A DNA stretch of 46,112 nt from Flavobacteriales bacterium (GCA_947474675.1 CANJKA010000016.1:1-46112); one strand, 5' to 3'. Shown: positions 1 to 9,757, counted from the stretch's first letter. Numbers and translations are program-made. The notes: generated by a model not told the origin, from the letters alone.

Positions 1-2
1 AC

Positions 3-257
3 AAAACTGATTGTATTTATCCAGGAGACATCATTCAATTTGAGAAAGTTAAAGTGAAATATACTGAAAACAAAATGACTTATGAAGAAGCAATGCCACA
101 TCATACCGCTATTATTTACACTGTAAATGGAATTGGTGATTACATGCTAGCCCATCAAAACACAGCTTATACAGGAAGAAAAGTTGGAAAAAGTAAATTA
201 CTTCTATCGAATATAACTACTGGGAAATTTATTATTTATCGTCCTGTTAAGGAATGA
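3..257 (+). CDS. C-terminal fragment of a CHAP/NlpC-P60-like protein
   Basis: The reading frame is open from the left edge, so the start lies outside the window. The visible 84 residues contain PGDIIQF, then HHTAIIY, then LAHQN, and end in FIIYRPVKE. This order (a Gly-Asp strand, a His-containing strand, a second His strand) resembles the C-terminal half of papain-like CHAP/NlpC amidase or BBE-type domains, where the His of the HxAIV strand is catalytic; the catalytic Cys would be upstream and is not seen. A GTG at 54 is an internal codon, not the start. A hairpin terminator follows. The family call is by motif resemblance only; a hypothetical secreted protein is the fallback. Confidence 0.5.
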   Translation, partial: KTDCIYPGDIIQFEKVKVKYTENKMTYEEAMPHHTAIIYTVNGIGDYMLAHQNTAYTGRKVGKSKLLLSNITTGKFIIYRPVKE

Positions 258-267
258 TTTTCAAAAA

Positions 268-294
268 AAAGGAAAATCGAATTGAATTTCCTTT
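268..294 (+). terminator. Rho-independent terminator
   Basis: AAAGGAAA at 268-275 pairs with TTTCCTTT at 287-294 and is followed by a T-rich tract (about 297-304). It lies 11 bases after the stop of the partial gene at the left edge. Confidence 0.6.
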
Positions 295-438
295 ACTATT
301 TTTTAAACTATTCATTCCTTTACACCAAACATAATTACAAAATAATCCAATCTACTTGTTCTTTTTCATCAATACATCTTCAAAAAAACACTTCGCATAT
401 TTGGCCTATTTTATAATTACATTTGGTATTATTTCAAA

Positions 439-1755
439 TCATTCTATTACCAATTTTCTAATAACCATACCTTTTGATGTAGATAAATTTAGAATATACA
501 AGCCTGGAGATAAATCTTCAATTGAAAATTTTTGAGAGTGTTCAATTTTTATAACTTTCCCTGTAAAATCCACAATCTGAACTTCATTAACTATTTCACT
601 TGATTCAATCTCTAAATAATTTTTAGCTGGATTAGGATATATTTCTACGTTTACATCTTCTAATTCATTCAGTTGTGCACTAGAAACATCAGTAAACTTT
701 TTTAATGTTGCTCTGTTTCCAAGCGTAATATCTGCATAAGAAACATACGTTATATCATTATCAAAAGCCAATTTAGGGCCATAAGCAGCTCCAACAGACA
801 AACCTGCCGTACCAACTGCAACAAAATTTTGTCCTACTAATTTCATAACAGTAATTTTACTTGCCTCTGATTCGTCAATAAAAGATAAATAAACTACTCC
901 ATTATTAATCTCAATATTGGTTGCAATTGCAGTTCCTAATGTAAAACCAGAAGTACCAACTGTTGTCCAACTTGAATTTTCAAATTTTTTCACGGTTGCT
1001 TTTCCTCCGTTTAAAATATCTTGATAAGCAACATATACAATTCCATTACTATCTATAGCAATACTTTGATATTTTGAATCTCCATCCGAAAAAGCAGGAA
1101 TTCCTAAAGGTTCCCAAGTATTATTCGCTCCTAAATGAACGACTGTTGTTTTTGAACTATTATAAATGTCACGGTAAACGATATAAGGTGAATTATTATA
1201 CATAGCTAGATTAGTATACCAAACTTGATCCATTGAACCAGGTAAAACACCACCTACATATTCCCAAGTTGACCCGTTGAATTTCATTAATTTTGCATAA
1301 TACTCTTCAAAAGCAACATAAGGAGTTCCATTGTCAATAATTAAACTTTGATAACCTGCCATTGCAGAAAAACCAACAGTTCCAACTACTTGCCATGAAC
1401 TACCAGCATATTTCATTACTGTAGTTTTGCTTCCATTTTCGGCGTCACTATACGCCACATAAATATCACCATTTGATTGATCGATTGCAATACTTTGATT
1501 ACGTGCAATTCCAGCAGAAAAACCTGCTGTTCCAACAATAACCCAAGAAGAGCCTATATACTTCATTACTGTGCATTTTTCAGCATTTGCTGCATCTTTA
1601 AATGCTACATATGGTACACCATTGTAAATTGATAAATCTGGATATTGAGCTCCAAACGCAGTATACCCTTCAATCCCAACCGTTTCCCAACTTTGAGAAA
1701 ATGATTGAAATTGTACAAAAATCACTAATAATAAAATGTAACTTATTTTTTTCAT
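439..1755 (-). CDS. Secreted repeat protein with T9SS type A sorting domain
   Basis: A 438-residue protein with an N-terminal signal peptide (MKKISYILLLVIFVQFQSFSQ). Roughly six repeats of about 50 residues follow, each built as W..VGT.GFS, then a SIAID..NG..YVAY strand pair and K.TVMKY.GS, as expected for a beta-propeller-like fold. The last 70 residues (VEIYPNPAKNYLEI ... GLYILNL ... KLVIE) are a Por_Secre_tail/TIGR04183 type A sorting domain, so it should cross the outer membrane by T9SS and be released or anchored at the surface. It stands alone, with a TAATTTTG -7-like box at 1776-1783. No enzymatic motif is visible; a ligand-binding or adhesive role is possible but unproven. Confidence 0.85.
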   Translation of the reverse strand: MKKISYILLLVIFVQFQSFSQSWETVGIEGYTAFGAQYPDLSIYNGVPYVAFKDAANAEKCTVMKYIGSSWVIVGTAGFSAGIARNQSIAIDQSNGDIYVAYSDAENGSKTTVMKYAGSSWQVVGTVGFSAMAGYQSLIIDNGTPYVAFEEYYAKLMKFNGSTWEYVGGVLPGSMDQVWYTNLAMYNNSPYIVYRDIYNSSKTTVVHLGANNTWEPLGIPAFSDGDSKYQSIAIDSNGIVYVAYQDILNGGKATVKKFENSSWTTVGTSGFTLGTAIATNIEINNGVVYLSFIDESEASKITVMKLVGQNFVAVGTAGLSVGAAYGPKLAFDNDITYVSYADITLGNRATLKKFTDVSSAQLNELEDVNVEIYPNPAKNYLEIESSEIVNEVQIVDFTGKVIKIEHSQKFSIEDLSPGLYILNLSTSKGMVIRKLVIE

Positions 1756-2045
1756 CTTTTTTAATTTATTTTATTCAAAATTAAAATCGAATCTTAAACT
1801 TAATTGGTAATATTCATGAACAGACAGTTTGGTTTAGGAATGGCTATTAACTGTTTTATATTATTCAATTTACTATTTATTGACGAGTTAATCTAATTTG
1901 AATATTATTAACACTTAAAATTATGTTGTTGAAATGAATTTTAAACTAAAAACGCATAAAATAAGAATCTAAACAGCAAAAAAGGTTAAATCAAATGTTA
2001 TCTTCGCACTGAATAATAATTTTAAAATAATTCAGTTGTATTAGA

Positions 2046-3593
2046 ATGAAAGAAAAATTAATAAAATTAGAACCTTACTATTTCTATTTATTTCTTATTC
2101 TGAATCTAATTCCAGTTTTAAGTCATCGTTTTTTCTTAACAGTTGATGGACCAGCACACTTATATAACTCAAGAATTATTGTTGAATTAGTTTCAAATTC
2201 AAACAGCCCAATTGAACAGTTTTTTAATTTCAATACTCAGATAAGTCCAAATTGGTCAGGTCATTTTATTTTGTCCTCTTTTATGTTCTTTTTACCTGCT
2301 TTTGTGGCTGAAAAAATTGTTTTAATTATCTGTTTAATAGGACTTCCTTTAAGTTTACGCTATCTTTTAAAAACGTTAAATGTAAAAAGTTATTATTTCA
2401 TTTACATGGTATTTCCTTTTACCTATTCTTTCTTATTTTATTATGGCTTTTACAATTTCAATCTAGGAATAATTCTATTACTATTTGGAATAAGTTTTTG
2501 GATTAAGATGAAGGATGATTACACCTTTAAGAAAAGCTTAAAGCTATTTATTATAAGTACTTTAATCTGTTTAACTCACTTATTTATTTTTTCGATTTTC
2601 CTACTTTCAATTTTCATTTTAAATCTAAATAGTTTCAAATTATTTTTTCAATCTGATAAAATTGTCAAACAAAAACTAGTGAAAAATTATTTTTTTCAAC
2701 TTTTGATATTATCACCTGCAATCATTCTTTTTTTAGTCTTTCAATTCAATAATCAATCAACTGGAACAAACCCCACATACTTGATTTTTCAAGATATATT
2801 GAGTTCTTTGAAATACATTATGCCAGCAAAAGGGATAAATTATGAAGGATATTCTATTTTTAACAAAGTTATTTTATATATATTCTTACTGCTTTATATT
2901 TATTTATTCTGGAAAAAATTTCTGACTAAAAAAACTGATAAAGTAAAAATATTTAAACATCCTGAACTATTAATACTAAGTTTCATTTTACTTTTATTTT
3001 CTTTTTTTCTTCCCGACTCTTCTGGTTCATTCAGTTTCATAACTTCAAGGTTTTTATTACTATTTTTCCTTTTTCTACTGATTTGGACAGCTATTCAAGA
3101 TGTTCCAAATGCATTTAAAATATTAATTTTCACACTATTGAACATCGTAAACACTTTAATAATTAGTCACAATTATCATTCTATTAAAAAGGGATGTGAA
3201 CTAGCGGAGGAAACAAATAAGATTTCAGAATTAATTAAACCATATAGTGTTGTTTTACCTATTAATTTGAATAATTCAAAAATTTATGACCATATTTCAA
3301 ATTATTTAGGAGTAGATAAACCTATGGTTATTATCGAAAATTATGAAGCTTTATTAAACTATTTCCCTTTAAAATGGAATCCGAATAAACAAAATATTTC
3401 ATCTGCTTTACAATTTAATTCGGATTCGGATTTTTCTTACATAGCTTCTACGAAAGACTCTATTGATTATATTTTTCAAATTGCTGATCCGGAAAATTTT
3501 AAATTATTAGATCTAGATTCTGTTATAGAAAAAAAATACACTCTTATATACACGGGTAAAAATAAAGAGTTAAAACTGTTTAAATTGAAATGA
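2046..3593 (+). CDS. Polytopic membrane protein, GT-C glycosyltransferase-like
   Basis: 515 residues with about ten hydrophobic segments. The first luminal loop after TM1 carries VDGPAHLYNSRI, in the place where GT-C enzymes (ArnT/PMT-like) have an acidic metal/donor-binding motif. The C-terminal 120 residues are soluble. I infer a lipid-linked sugar transferase or a related envelope protein; no family can be named securely. Its topology resembles that of the gene at 17479, but I see no close sequence identity. A TATCTTCG box at 1999-2006 may be the -7 element. It converges with the LytTR regulator gene, with a 44-base gap and no obvious terminator. Confidence 0.6.
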   Translation: MKEKLIKLEPYYFYLFLILNLIPVLSHRFFLTVDGPAHLYNSRIIVELVSNSNSPIEQFFNFNTQISPNWSGHFILSSFMFFLPAFVAEKIVLIICLIGLPLSLRYLLKTLNVKSYYFIYMVFPFTYSFLFYYGFYNFNLGIILLLFGISFWIKMKDDYTFKKSLKLFIISTLICLTHLFIFSIFLLSIFILNLNSFKLFFQSDKIVKQKLVKNYFFQLLILSPAIILFLVFQFNNQSTGTNPTYLIFQDILSSLKYIMPAKGINYEGYSIFNKVILYIFLLLYIYLFWKKFLTKKTDKVKIFKHPELLILSFILLLFSFFLPDSSGSFSFITSRFLLLFFLFLLIWTAIQDVPNAFKILIFTLLNIVNTLIISHNYHSIKKGCELAEETNKISELIKPYSVVLPINLNNSKIYDHISNYLGVDKPMVIIENYEALLNYFPLKWNPNKQNISSALQFNSDSDFSYIASTKDSIDYIFQIADPENFKLLDLDSVIEKKYTLIYTGKNKELKLFKLK

Positions 3594-3637
3594 TAATTCA
3601 ATTCTAATTTATTCACATCTGATTAAATTACTATAAA

Positions 3638-4384
3638 CTAACTTACTAAAATAGCCTCTTCAAATTCAGCTTTTTTATATTTAGACAACTTAGTTGACAT
3701 ACCATTTTTAAGTCTTATTTCTAGTAAAGATTTTGAATAGTTTTCTAAGTAATCTAAATTAATTATCCATGATTTATGAACCCTGAAAAAACGTGAATTT
3801 TCAACCAATATATTCTCGAAATGTTTTAAGTTTTTACTCGCAGTATATTTTTTATTTTCAGTATAGATTATACTATATGATTCTTGTGCTTCAATAGCAA
3901 TAATAGAAGTTAATTGAATTGCATTTTGATACCCTTTATCACTTACAACAATACTTGAAAGCACATTTGTCTCTAATGTTTGACTTAACACCTTAAATCG
4001 ATCTATATTGTTTTTTGTTGTCAACCTTTCATGTGCTTTGAGAACCGATTGTTGAAGACGTTCGATATCTACAGGTTTTAATAAATAATCAACTGCTGAA
4101 ATTTCAAATGCTCTGATAGCATATTTATCATAAGCAGTTACAAACACAATATCAAATTCTACTTTTTCAAAAAAGTTTACAATTTCAAAACCAGCATAAT
4201 TAGGCATTTCAATATCTAAAAAAACCAAATCTGGTTTCAATTCATTGACTGCAGCCACTGCATCAGGAACATTTGTGTATTTACCCAACAGTTCAACTTC
4301 TGGACAAAAACGCAATAATAAATTTTCTAGTACATCTCTTGCACTTTCTTCATCATCTACTAATATTGCTTTTAATTTTGTCAT
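3638..4384 (-). CDS. LytTR family response regulator
   Basis: 248 residues. Residues 1-120 form a receiver domain: DD at 10-11, the phospho-acceptor Asp57 in VFLDIEMP, Thr in FVTAYD near 83, and Lys103 in LLKPVD. Residues about 140-245 form a LytTR DNA-binding domain (ESYSIIYTENKKYTASKNLKHFE ... FFRVHKSWIINLDYL). It lies 74 bases downstream of the propeller histidine kinase on the same strand, so the two should form a two-component pair, the kinase phosphorylating Asp57 to drive dimerisation and promoter binding. The family is typical of LytS/LytR or AlgR-type systems; the target genes are unknown. Confidence 0.93.
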   Translation of the reverse strand: MTKLKAILVDDEESARDVLENLLLRFCPEVELLGKYTNVPDAVAAVNELKPDLVFLDIEMPNYAGFEIVNFFEKVEFDIVFVTAYDKYAIRAFEISAVDYLLKPVDIERLQQSVLKAHERLTTKNNIDRFKVLSQTLETNVLSSIVVSDKGYQNAIQLTSIIAIEAQESYSIIYTENKKYTASKNLKHFENILVENSRFFRVHKSWIINLDYLENYSKSLLEIRLKNGMSTKLSKYKKAEFEEAILVS

Positions 4385-4458
4385 GCATCAAAACTATGAA
4401 ATTCTTTTCTATTTTTTTCTATTTTTTTAGTAACTGATATGATCTGTTTAGGAATGGA

Positions 4459-7339
4459 TTAAAACATTTGTTTTATGGGTATTCTTAAAACAACTTTTGT
4501 TCCTAGAGAATTCTCTCCATCCATAAGGTCAAAATATTCAAAACCTAATTCTCCTTTAAAATGTTTACCCAAAATATCAAATCTCTTTTTTATTGCTCCA
4601 ATAGCAAATGACTCATGTTCTGAACGTTGTCGCTTTTGAATCTCACGTGCTTTTTCTCTACCAATTCCATTGTCAATAATTTCACAAACTAAAGTATCCT
4701 CTAATTTAAAGATAATTGATATCTTTTTTAATCCTTCTTTATGCAATAAACCATGAAGAAGTGAATTTTCAATAAAAGGTTGAATCAACATAGGAGGAAC
4801 TTTTATATCATCGATATCATTTGTATCAATTATAAATTCTAGACTTTCTTTAAATCTTAATTTCTCGAGTGCAAGGTATAATTCTAACAATTTAATTTCT
4901 TGATCAAATTCAATAAAATCTTTGTCAGAATAATTTAAAGTTCGACGAACAAGATTCGAAAACTTAGTGATGAAAGCATATGAATTAGTTACATCGCCTT
5001 TTAAAACAAGATCTTGAATAGAATTTAACGAATTGAAAATAAAGTGAGGATTCATTTGAGATTGAATTGCTGTTAATTTTGAAGCATTCAATTCATTTAA
5101 TTGTTGGGATTCAATTTTTTGCTTCGTTAATTTTCTTCGATAGAATAAAACAATACTTGAAACGATAATGATTATTACACTTATAATAAACCACCATCTC
5201 TGATAAAAGGGAGCTTGAATCGTAAAATAATATATTATTGGCTTACTAAAAACACCATTATTTTCTGCTTTAACAATAAATTGATAATTTCCAGGAGCAA
5301 GAGCATTATAAGTGATCCGATTGTCTGCATATCCATTTACAATCCAAGTACTATCATTGGGCAATAATTTATAGTGATAAAATATATTATCTCTGTTTTT
5401 TAACGTTGGAACCTGAAGTATAAAAGATAATTTATTATTCTGAGAACCAAAATTATTGTTTCCCTTTACTAATTTAATCACATGATTATTTAACTCAATA
5501 CGAGAAATAATAAGTTTAGGTGAACGAATTCCTTTTTCAATTTTATTTAAATTTAAGATTTGAACTCCTCTAATATGACTTACCCAAATTGAATTTCCTG
5601 TTACATTAAAATCAATCACCTTATTAGCTGATAAACCATTAGATTTATTTAATGAATATAGGACATTTCCTTGTAGATCAAGTATAAAGAAACCTAAAGA
5701 TGTATTAGCAAACATCCTATTACCCTTTATTTGAAATTTGTAAAATTTAATCGTTTCACTTTTATAAATTGGGAAATATTGATGAAGAAGTTTTCCTTTA
5801 GAAATAATTAATAAACCATGACTTTTAGAATAAACATAAAGTTTCGAAGAGTGATAAAACATACACGTCACAAATACGACTTCATTTTTAATTTTTAATA
5901 AAGAGATAGTTCCCTTGAGATCTTTTATTTTCAGTCCATCTGATGTCGCAACATAAAGATGCTTGGAAAATGTATCAGTAAATAATGAATAAGACCTGCC
6001 TAATAAATCTGTTAAAAACTTAAAATCAAACTTTCCAGTTATTTCATTTAAAGTCAAGATACCTACTCCCCTATTTGTAGCGATATATAAAGAGTTTGAA
6101 CTTAAAACTGTGGCACTTTTAAAAGAAAATTCATTTAAAATCGTTTGAACCTTTGATTGAGTATTAATTATGGTTAGTCCTTGGTTATCGGTCAAAACAA
6201 ATGGTTTATTAGGCCATTTATACATTGCTTCTATAGACTTACTCCCAGAAGCGGATAAAGTTGTTTTTTTTCCATTTTCAAGTAAAACAATTTGACCATC
6301 ATTTGTTCCTATATAATTCTGATCCTTATCCGAAGTTATTCTCACAACATTTAAACCTTTTAAATCTTTTAATACATCAAGTGTCTTTAAATTTGGTATA
6401 ATCAAAATTCCTTTATCAAAAGTCGACAATAAATAGTTTCCCTCTTTGTCTTTATATATGTGAGAGATATAATAATCTTCGTAAATTTTATTCGAATACA
6501 AAACATTTTCAAAATTTTGATCTAAAATCACTACCCCGTTTACGCTACTAGTTAACCAAAAATTTTCACCTGTCGAATAATATCTCAAATGTTCTGTTTG
6601 ATTTTCAATTAATTTTGATGAATTTTTAGTTATGGAAAAATCGATTTCATTAAAAGAATACAATTCTCTTTTCAACAAATTAATCGCATATGATTTTGAT
6701 CCAATATGGAAAAAATTTAAAACAGAATTCTCTTTTTCTAGTATCGATGGGTCCTTGAAAATCAATTCTTTTTCAGAGAAAACAGTATTTTTATACACTA
6801 ACATACGCTTCATGTTAGATTCAGAACAAGTTATAGTTCCATCTTTTAATAAAAAAGGGAAACCCAAATATCCATGGTTAATATTTTCAGAAGAAGTTAT
6901 TTTTTTTCCAGTTGAAGAAAACACATATGCTTCTTTCGAAACAATAATTAACTCATTTAAATTTGTTGTTAACAAATAGATATCAGCACCTTTTCCCTCC
7001 TCTGGAATCTCAAAAAACAATTCACATTTCCCTCCAGAAATTTTAAAAATTTGATGATTTAAATTATGACAATAAATAGTTCCGAGCTTATCTTTTACAA
7101 AATTAAAGATAGAAGTACTTTTCATTTTATCACATTCAACACTTTTGAAAGAATATCCATCGTGTTTCATTATTCCTTGTTCAGTTGCTATCCAATAATT
7201 AAATTCATCATCTTGAATTAAATTATAAATGTCGACACCTTCAAATTCTTTTTCTCCGAATAAAAAAAATGCGGGTTGTTGTGCAAAAGAATTACACGAA
7301 TAAAATAGTAAAAATAAAAAGCCAAAAAAAAAACTTCAT
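4459..7339 (-). CDS. Two-component propeller sensor histidine kinase, frameshifted in the signal peptide
   Basis: The long frame begins with ATG at 7170 (903 residues), but the same frame stays open upstream and encodes EFEGVDIYNLIQDDEF and YWIATEQGI, the standard first strands of a two-component-regulator propeller. An ATG at 7339 gives a signal peptide (MKFFFGFLFLLF...SFAQ) only if the T10 run (7324-7333 on +) is read as nine bases. Domains counted from Met7170: propeller repeats to about 550, Y_Y_Y domain about 585-652, TM 658-677, HisK_5 with His709 in QMNPHFIFN, Asn802 in QPFIENS, and G-box IIDNGIG 831-837. It should sense a periplasmic ligand and phosphorylate the adjacent LytTR regulator. 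The ten-base run is a sequencing error, a slippage site or an inactivating mutation; the domain calls are secure. Confidence 0.85.
7324..7333 (-). other. Ten-base homopolymer frameshift in the kinase signal peptide
   Basis: Ten A on + (T10 on the coding strand) directly after ATG AAG. With ten bases the ATG at 7339 reaches a stop after 15 codons; with nine it is continuous with the 903-residue kinase frame. Confidence 0.85.
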
Positions 7340-7432
7340 GGTATAAAGATAATCTATTGACTTTTGAAACATCAATAAAATTGAACAATTTCATAAACAG
7401 CCAATTATGTTCAGGAAAGTTGAGACGAAAAA

Positions 7433-7458
7433 AAAGCTGTTCAAAAGAGAACAGCTTT
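7433..7458 (-). terminator. Rho-independent terminator of the PhnA-like gene
   Basis: A perfect ten-base stem, AAAGCTGTTC at 7433-7442 with GAACAGCTTT at 7449-7458 and a six-base loop. Read on the minus strand it runs into a T8 tract (complement of 7428-7435). It starts 15 bases past the stop of the gene at 7474. Confidence 0.85.
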
Positions 7459-7473
7459 AATTATATGTTGAAA

Positions 7474-8067
7474 TTATTTATTCTTTTGAACGTATTGAGT
7501 CAAAATTACAATTGTTTGACCTTCTACTTTACCTTCAATTTGTTCTGTATTATCATGAACTAATTTAATATTACGAACAGCTGTACCTCTTTTCGCAGTT
7601 AAAGAACCACCTCCTCCAACTTTTAAATCTTTGATTAAAACTACAGAATCTCCATGCTCTAATCTAATACTGTTGCAATCTTTATGGAAATCTTCAGCAT
7701 CTTTATCTTCGCCTTCACCTGTTGCTTTCGCCCATGTCATTGTATCATCTTCTAAATAAAGCATGTCCAATAAATCTTGAGGCCAACCTTCAGCTTTCAA
7801 TCTATTTAACATTCTCCAAGCTACAACTTGAACTGCAGGAACTTCACTCCACATACTATCATTTAAACATCTCCAATGATTTGAATCCATTTTGTCAGAA
7901 TTCTCAATTTGATCTTTACAAGTTGAACAAGTTGAAATATAATCATCTACTCTTCCATTGTTTTGTAAAGGTGCAACTTCATAGCTTGTTAACTCTTTTT
8001 CTGAACCACATAGTTCACATTTTGAACCACTTCTTGCATGTAAATCTTTTTCAATACTCATCTTCAT
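7474..8067 (-). CDS. PhnA domain protein (YjdM-like zinc ribbon protein)
   Basis: 197 residues. An N-terminal zinc-ribbon region (CELCGSEKELTSYEV, then ISTCSTC, two CxxC pairs) is followed by a linker with NHWRCLNDSMWSEVPAVQV and VAWRMLNRL, and a C-terminal SH3-like PhnA domain (about 130-197: GDSVVLIKDLKVGGG ... GTAVRNIKL). The PhnA name comes from an E. coli phosphonate locus, but the family is not a phosphonate hydrolase and its function is unsettled. Start: Met1 or Met3 are both possible. A TACCTTTG -7 box (8114-8121) sits 46 bases upstream, so it can be transcribed apart from the sigma operon; a strong terminator follows. Confidence 0.85.
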   Translation of the reverse strand: MKMSIEKDLHARSGSKCELCGSEKELTSYEVAPLQNNGRVDDYISTCSTCKDQIENSDKMDSNHWRCLNDSMWSEVPAVQVVAWRMLNRLKAEGWPQDLLDMLYLEDDTMTWAKATGEGEDKDAEDFHKDCNSIRLEHGDSVVLIKDLKVGGGGSLTAKRGTAVRNIKLVHDNTEQIEGKVEGQTIVILTQYVQKNK

Positions 8068-8113
8068 TGTTGTGTTTAAAAGAATAGCAAATGTGCTTTC
8101 TTCTTTGTGATGA

Positions 8114-8121
8114 CAAAGGTA
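8114..8121 (-). promoter_or_regulatory. Probable -7 box of the PhnA-like gene
   Basis: TACCTTTG on the minus strand fits the Bacteroidota TAnnTTTG consensus. No clear -33 TTG is present at the expected spacing. Confidence 0.4.
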
Positions 8122-8133
8122 GAAAAAGAAAGT

Positions 8134-8409
8134 TTATTTCAGGGTTTTTAAGATCTTTTCTTTTAATGAATTGTTCTCAATAAAAGGAGCTTTTTGATTA
8201 GATACATTTTTTAAAACAGCATCAAATAAAGCACTTTGTTTTTCATAACCTTTGCAAACTTTACAAATTTTGGTGTGGAATTTAAATTGGATTTTATCCA
8301 CAAACGAAAGCTCTTGAAAATTTCTTTTTTCAATTAACTCTGTTGCTCTTTGACAAGTCAACATTAAAATATTTTTTATTTTACTCATTTGATCTTCTAT
8401 TTCAACCAA
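8134..8409 (-). CDS. Putative zinc-finger anti-sigma factor
   Basis: 91 residues with no membrane segment. Cys19, His45, Cys49 and Cys52 (LTCQRATEL ... FHTKICKVC) form the C-x(n)-H-xxx-C-xx-C pattern of zf-HC2 anti-sigma domains. The reading frame overlaps the end of the ECF sigma gene by 13 bases if Met1 is used; Met8 at 8388 would instead start just after the sigma stop. Overlap with a sigma gene is the normal arrangement for a cognate anti-sigma factor. As a soluble zinc protein it might release its sigma factor on thiol oxidation or metal loss, but that is inference from the family (RsrA/ChrR type). Confidence 0.75.
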   Translation of the reverse strand: MVEIEDQMSKIKNILMLTCQRATELIEKRNFQELSFVDKIQFKFHTKICKVCKGYEKQSALFDAVLKNVSNQKAPFIENNSLKEKILKTLK

Positions 8410-8981
8410 TTAGTTTCCAAACATTTCTTTAAAAGCACTTTTGACCTTTGAATAAGTTTCCAATAATTGGACGGTGATATAGATAATTCCTGACAAATAT
8501 CATTCGAATCTTCATCAAATATATATTTTGCTTGAATTGCCGCTTTCCAATTTGAAGGAAGATGGTCATAACATCTCTCAAGAGCATTAACAAATTCTTG
8601 ATTATTCAATAAATCTCCTTTTTCAGACCAAAGTTCTTCATTATTTTCAATCCAATGCTCTTTACGATTAAATGCACTTTCAGCAAATTTATTTTCTTTG
8701 TAACAATCTTTTGAATCAATCGAAACAAAATCTTTTGCATGACTTCGATAATAATCTATGATTTTATTATTCAAAATACTCAACAACCATGTTTTCGGGC
8801 TGCTTTTTCCTTCAAATTTCTCAAGTGATTTATACGCTGAATAAAATGTATCTTGAACAATATCTTCAGCCATTTCTTTGTTTGATGTTTTATGAAAAGC
8901 CCAACTATAGAGAGTATCACTGTACTGGTTTACCCAATCAGTAAATGAATTTTTTAATTCTATAGATATTGGTTGTTCCAT
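8397..8981 (-). CDS. ECF-type RNA polymerase sigma factor
   Basis: 194 residues. Region 2 spans about 13-85 (WAFHKTSNKEMAEDIVQDTFYSAYKSL, then SPKTWLLSILNNKIIDYYR, the core-binding and -10 recognition helices). Region 4 spans about 128-190 (LERCYDHLPSNWKAAIQAKYIFDEDSNDI, then ELSISPSNYWKLIQRSKVLL, a helix-turn-helix). The long acidic linker between them fits a Bacteroidota ECF subgroup (TIGR02943-like). It is translationally coupled to the small zinc anti-sigma gene downstream. Its regulon cannot be read from the window. Confidence 0.92.
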   Translation of the reverse strand: MEQPISIELKNSFTDWVNQYSDTLYSWAFHKTSNKEMAEDIVQDTFYSAYKSLEKFEGKSSPKTWLLSILNNKIIDYYRSHAKDFVSIDSKDCYKENKFAESAFNRKEHWIENNEELWSEKGDLLNNQEFVNALERCYDHLPSNWKAAIQAKYIFDEDSNDICQELSISPSNYWKLIQRSKVLLKKCLETNWLK

Positions 8982-9036
8982 GTAGGTAAATATAGGTTTA
9001 TTTATTGGAATGTTTAATTAATTATCAAAATCGATT

Positions 9037-9064
9037 GGGGATGGTTTGATGGGGATGGTTTGAT
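9037..9064. repeat. 14-base tandem duplication
   Basis: GGGGATGGTTTGAT occurs twice head to tail (9037-9050 and 9051-9064). The second copy runs into the left arm of the palindrome that follows. Confidence 0.8.
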
Positions 9065-9116
9065 AATATTTGTGTAGAGACGCAAAATTTTGCGTCTCTA
9101 CACAAATATTATCAAA
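9059..9116. repeat. 58-base perfect palindrome (REP-like) next to a RAYT gene
   Basis: Perfect inverted repeat with 29-base arms centred between 9087 and 9088 (core GAGACGCAAAATTTTGCGTC). After a short A bulge, ATGGTT at 9055-9060 also finds a partner in AACCAT at 9121-9126. It lies 66 bases upstream of a Y1 transposase of the REP-associated type, whose substrates are palindromes of this kind. Confidence 0.9.
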
Positions 9117-9182
9117 AAAAAACCATTTTTTAATCATTTGATTACCATTCAATATGATAATTATTATTAAATTAAATGGGAT

Positions 9183-9728
9183 ATGGAAAAATATAAAAAC
9201 AAATATCGAATTTCATCTGCACGATTATATGGGTATGATTACGGTAAAAATGGTGCCTATTTTATAACAATATGCACAAAAAATAGAACACATCATTTTG
9301 GGGAAATTTTAAATGGAGAAATGAAATTATCAGAAATAGGAAAATGTGCATCAGATTGTTGGTCTGCAATTCCTGAACATTTTCCTTTTGTTGAATTAGG
9401 TGAATTTGTTATTATGCCTAACCACGTTCATGGCGTTATAATTATAAATAAAGAAATTGAACCAAATTTAAATAATGAATTTGAAAAGCCTATTGTAACA
9501 GAATTTTACAGAAATAAATTTGGTCCACAATCTAAAAATGTTGCTTCCATTATTCGGGGATTTAAAGTCGGAGTTACAATAAGTTCTAGAATTATAAATT
9601 CCGATTTTTATTGGCAACCACGTTTTCATGACCATATTATTCGTGATAGTAGAGCTTTTATTAATATTCGAAATTATATCATCCAAAATCCAAAAAAATG
9701 GAAAGATGATCGATTTTATATTTCATAA
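9183..9728 (+). CDS. REP-associated tyrosine transposase (RAYT, Y1/HUH family)
   Basis: 181 residues. The fold begins YFITICTKNRTHHFG; the HUH metal site is His81-Val-His83 in MPNHVHGVIII; the likely nucleophile is Tyr165 in NYIIQNPKKW, the typical C-terminal RAYT signature. GFKVGVT and WQPRFHDHIIRD are conserved family segments. RAYTs are domesticated IS200/IS605-like enzymes that nick and move REP palindromes; they usually occur once per genome beside their palindrome, as here (9059-9116). Complete length and an intact active site suggest it is functional. A short hairpin follows the stop. Confidence 0.93.
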   Translation: MEKYKNKYRISSARLYGYDYGKNGAYFITICTKNRTHHFGEILNGEMKLSEIGKCASDCWSAIPEHFPFVELGEFVIMPNHVHGVIIINKEIEPNLNNEFEKPIVTEFYRNKFGPQSKNVASIIRGFKVGVTISSRIINSDFYWQPRFHDHIIRDSRAFINIRNYIIQNPKKWKDDRFYIS

Positions 9729-9730
9729 AA

Positions 9731-9757
9731 AAACTCGCTCCTTATAAGAACGAGTTT
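9731..9757 (+). terminator. Probable terminator after the RAYT gene
   Basis: AAACTCG at 9731-9737 pairs with CGAGTTT at 9751-9757, with an internal CTTATAAG palindrome; a T-rich stretch follows (9761-9771). Confidence 0.55.

Noticed and set aside
6632..6979. A 115-codon plus-strand ORF inside the kinase
   Set aside because: Antisense of propeller codons; the kinase frame is well supported.
7722..8087. A 121-codon plus-strand ORF opposite the PhnA-like gene
   Set aside because: Antisense shadow of a gene with clear zinc-ribbon and PhnA motifs; no domain of its own.
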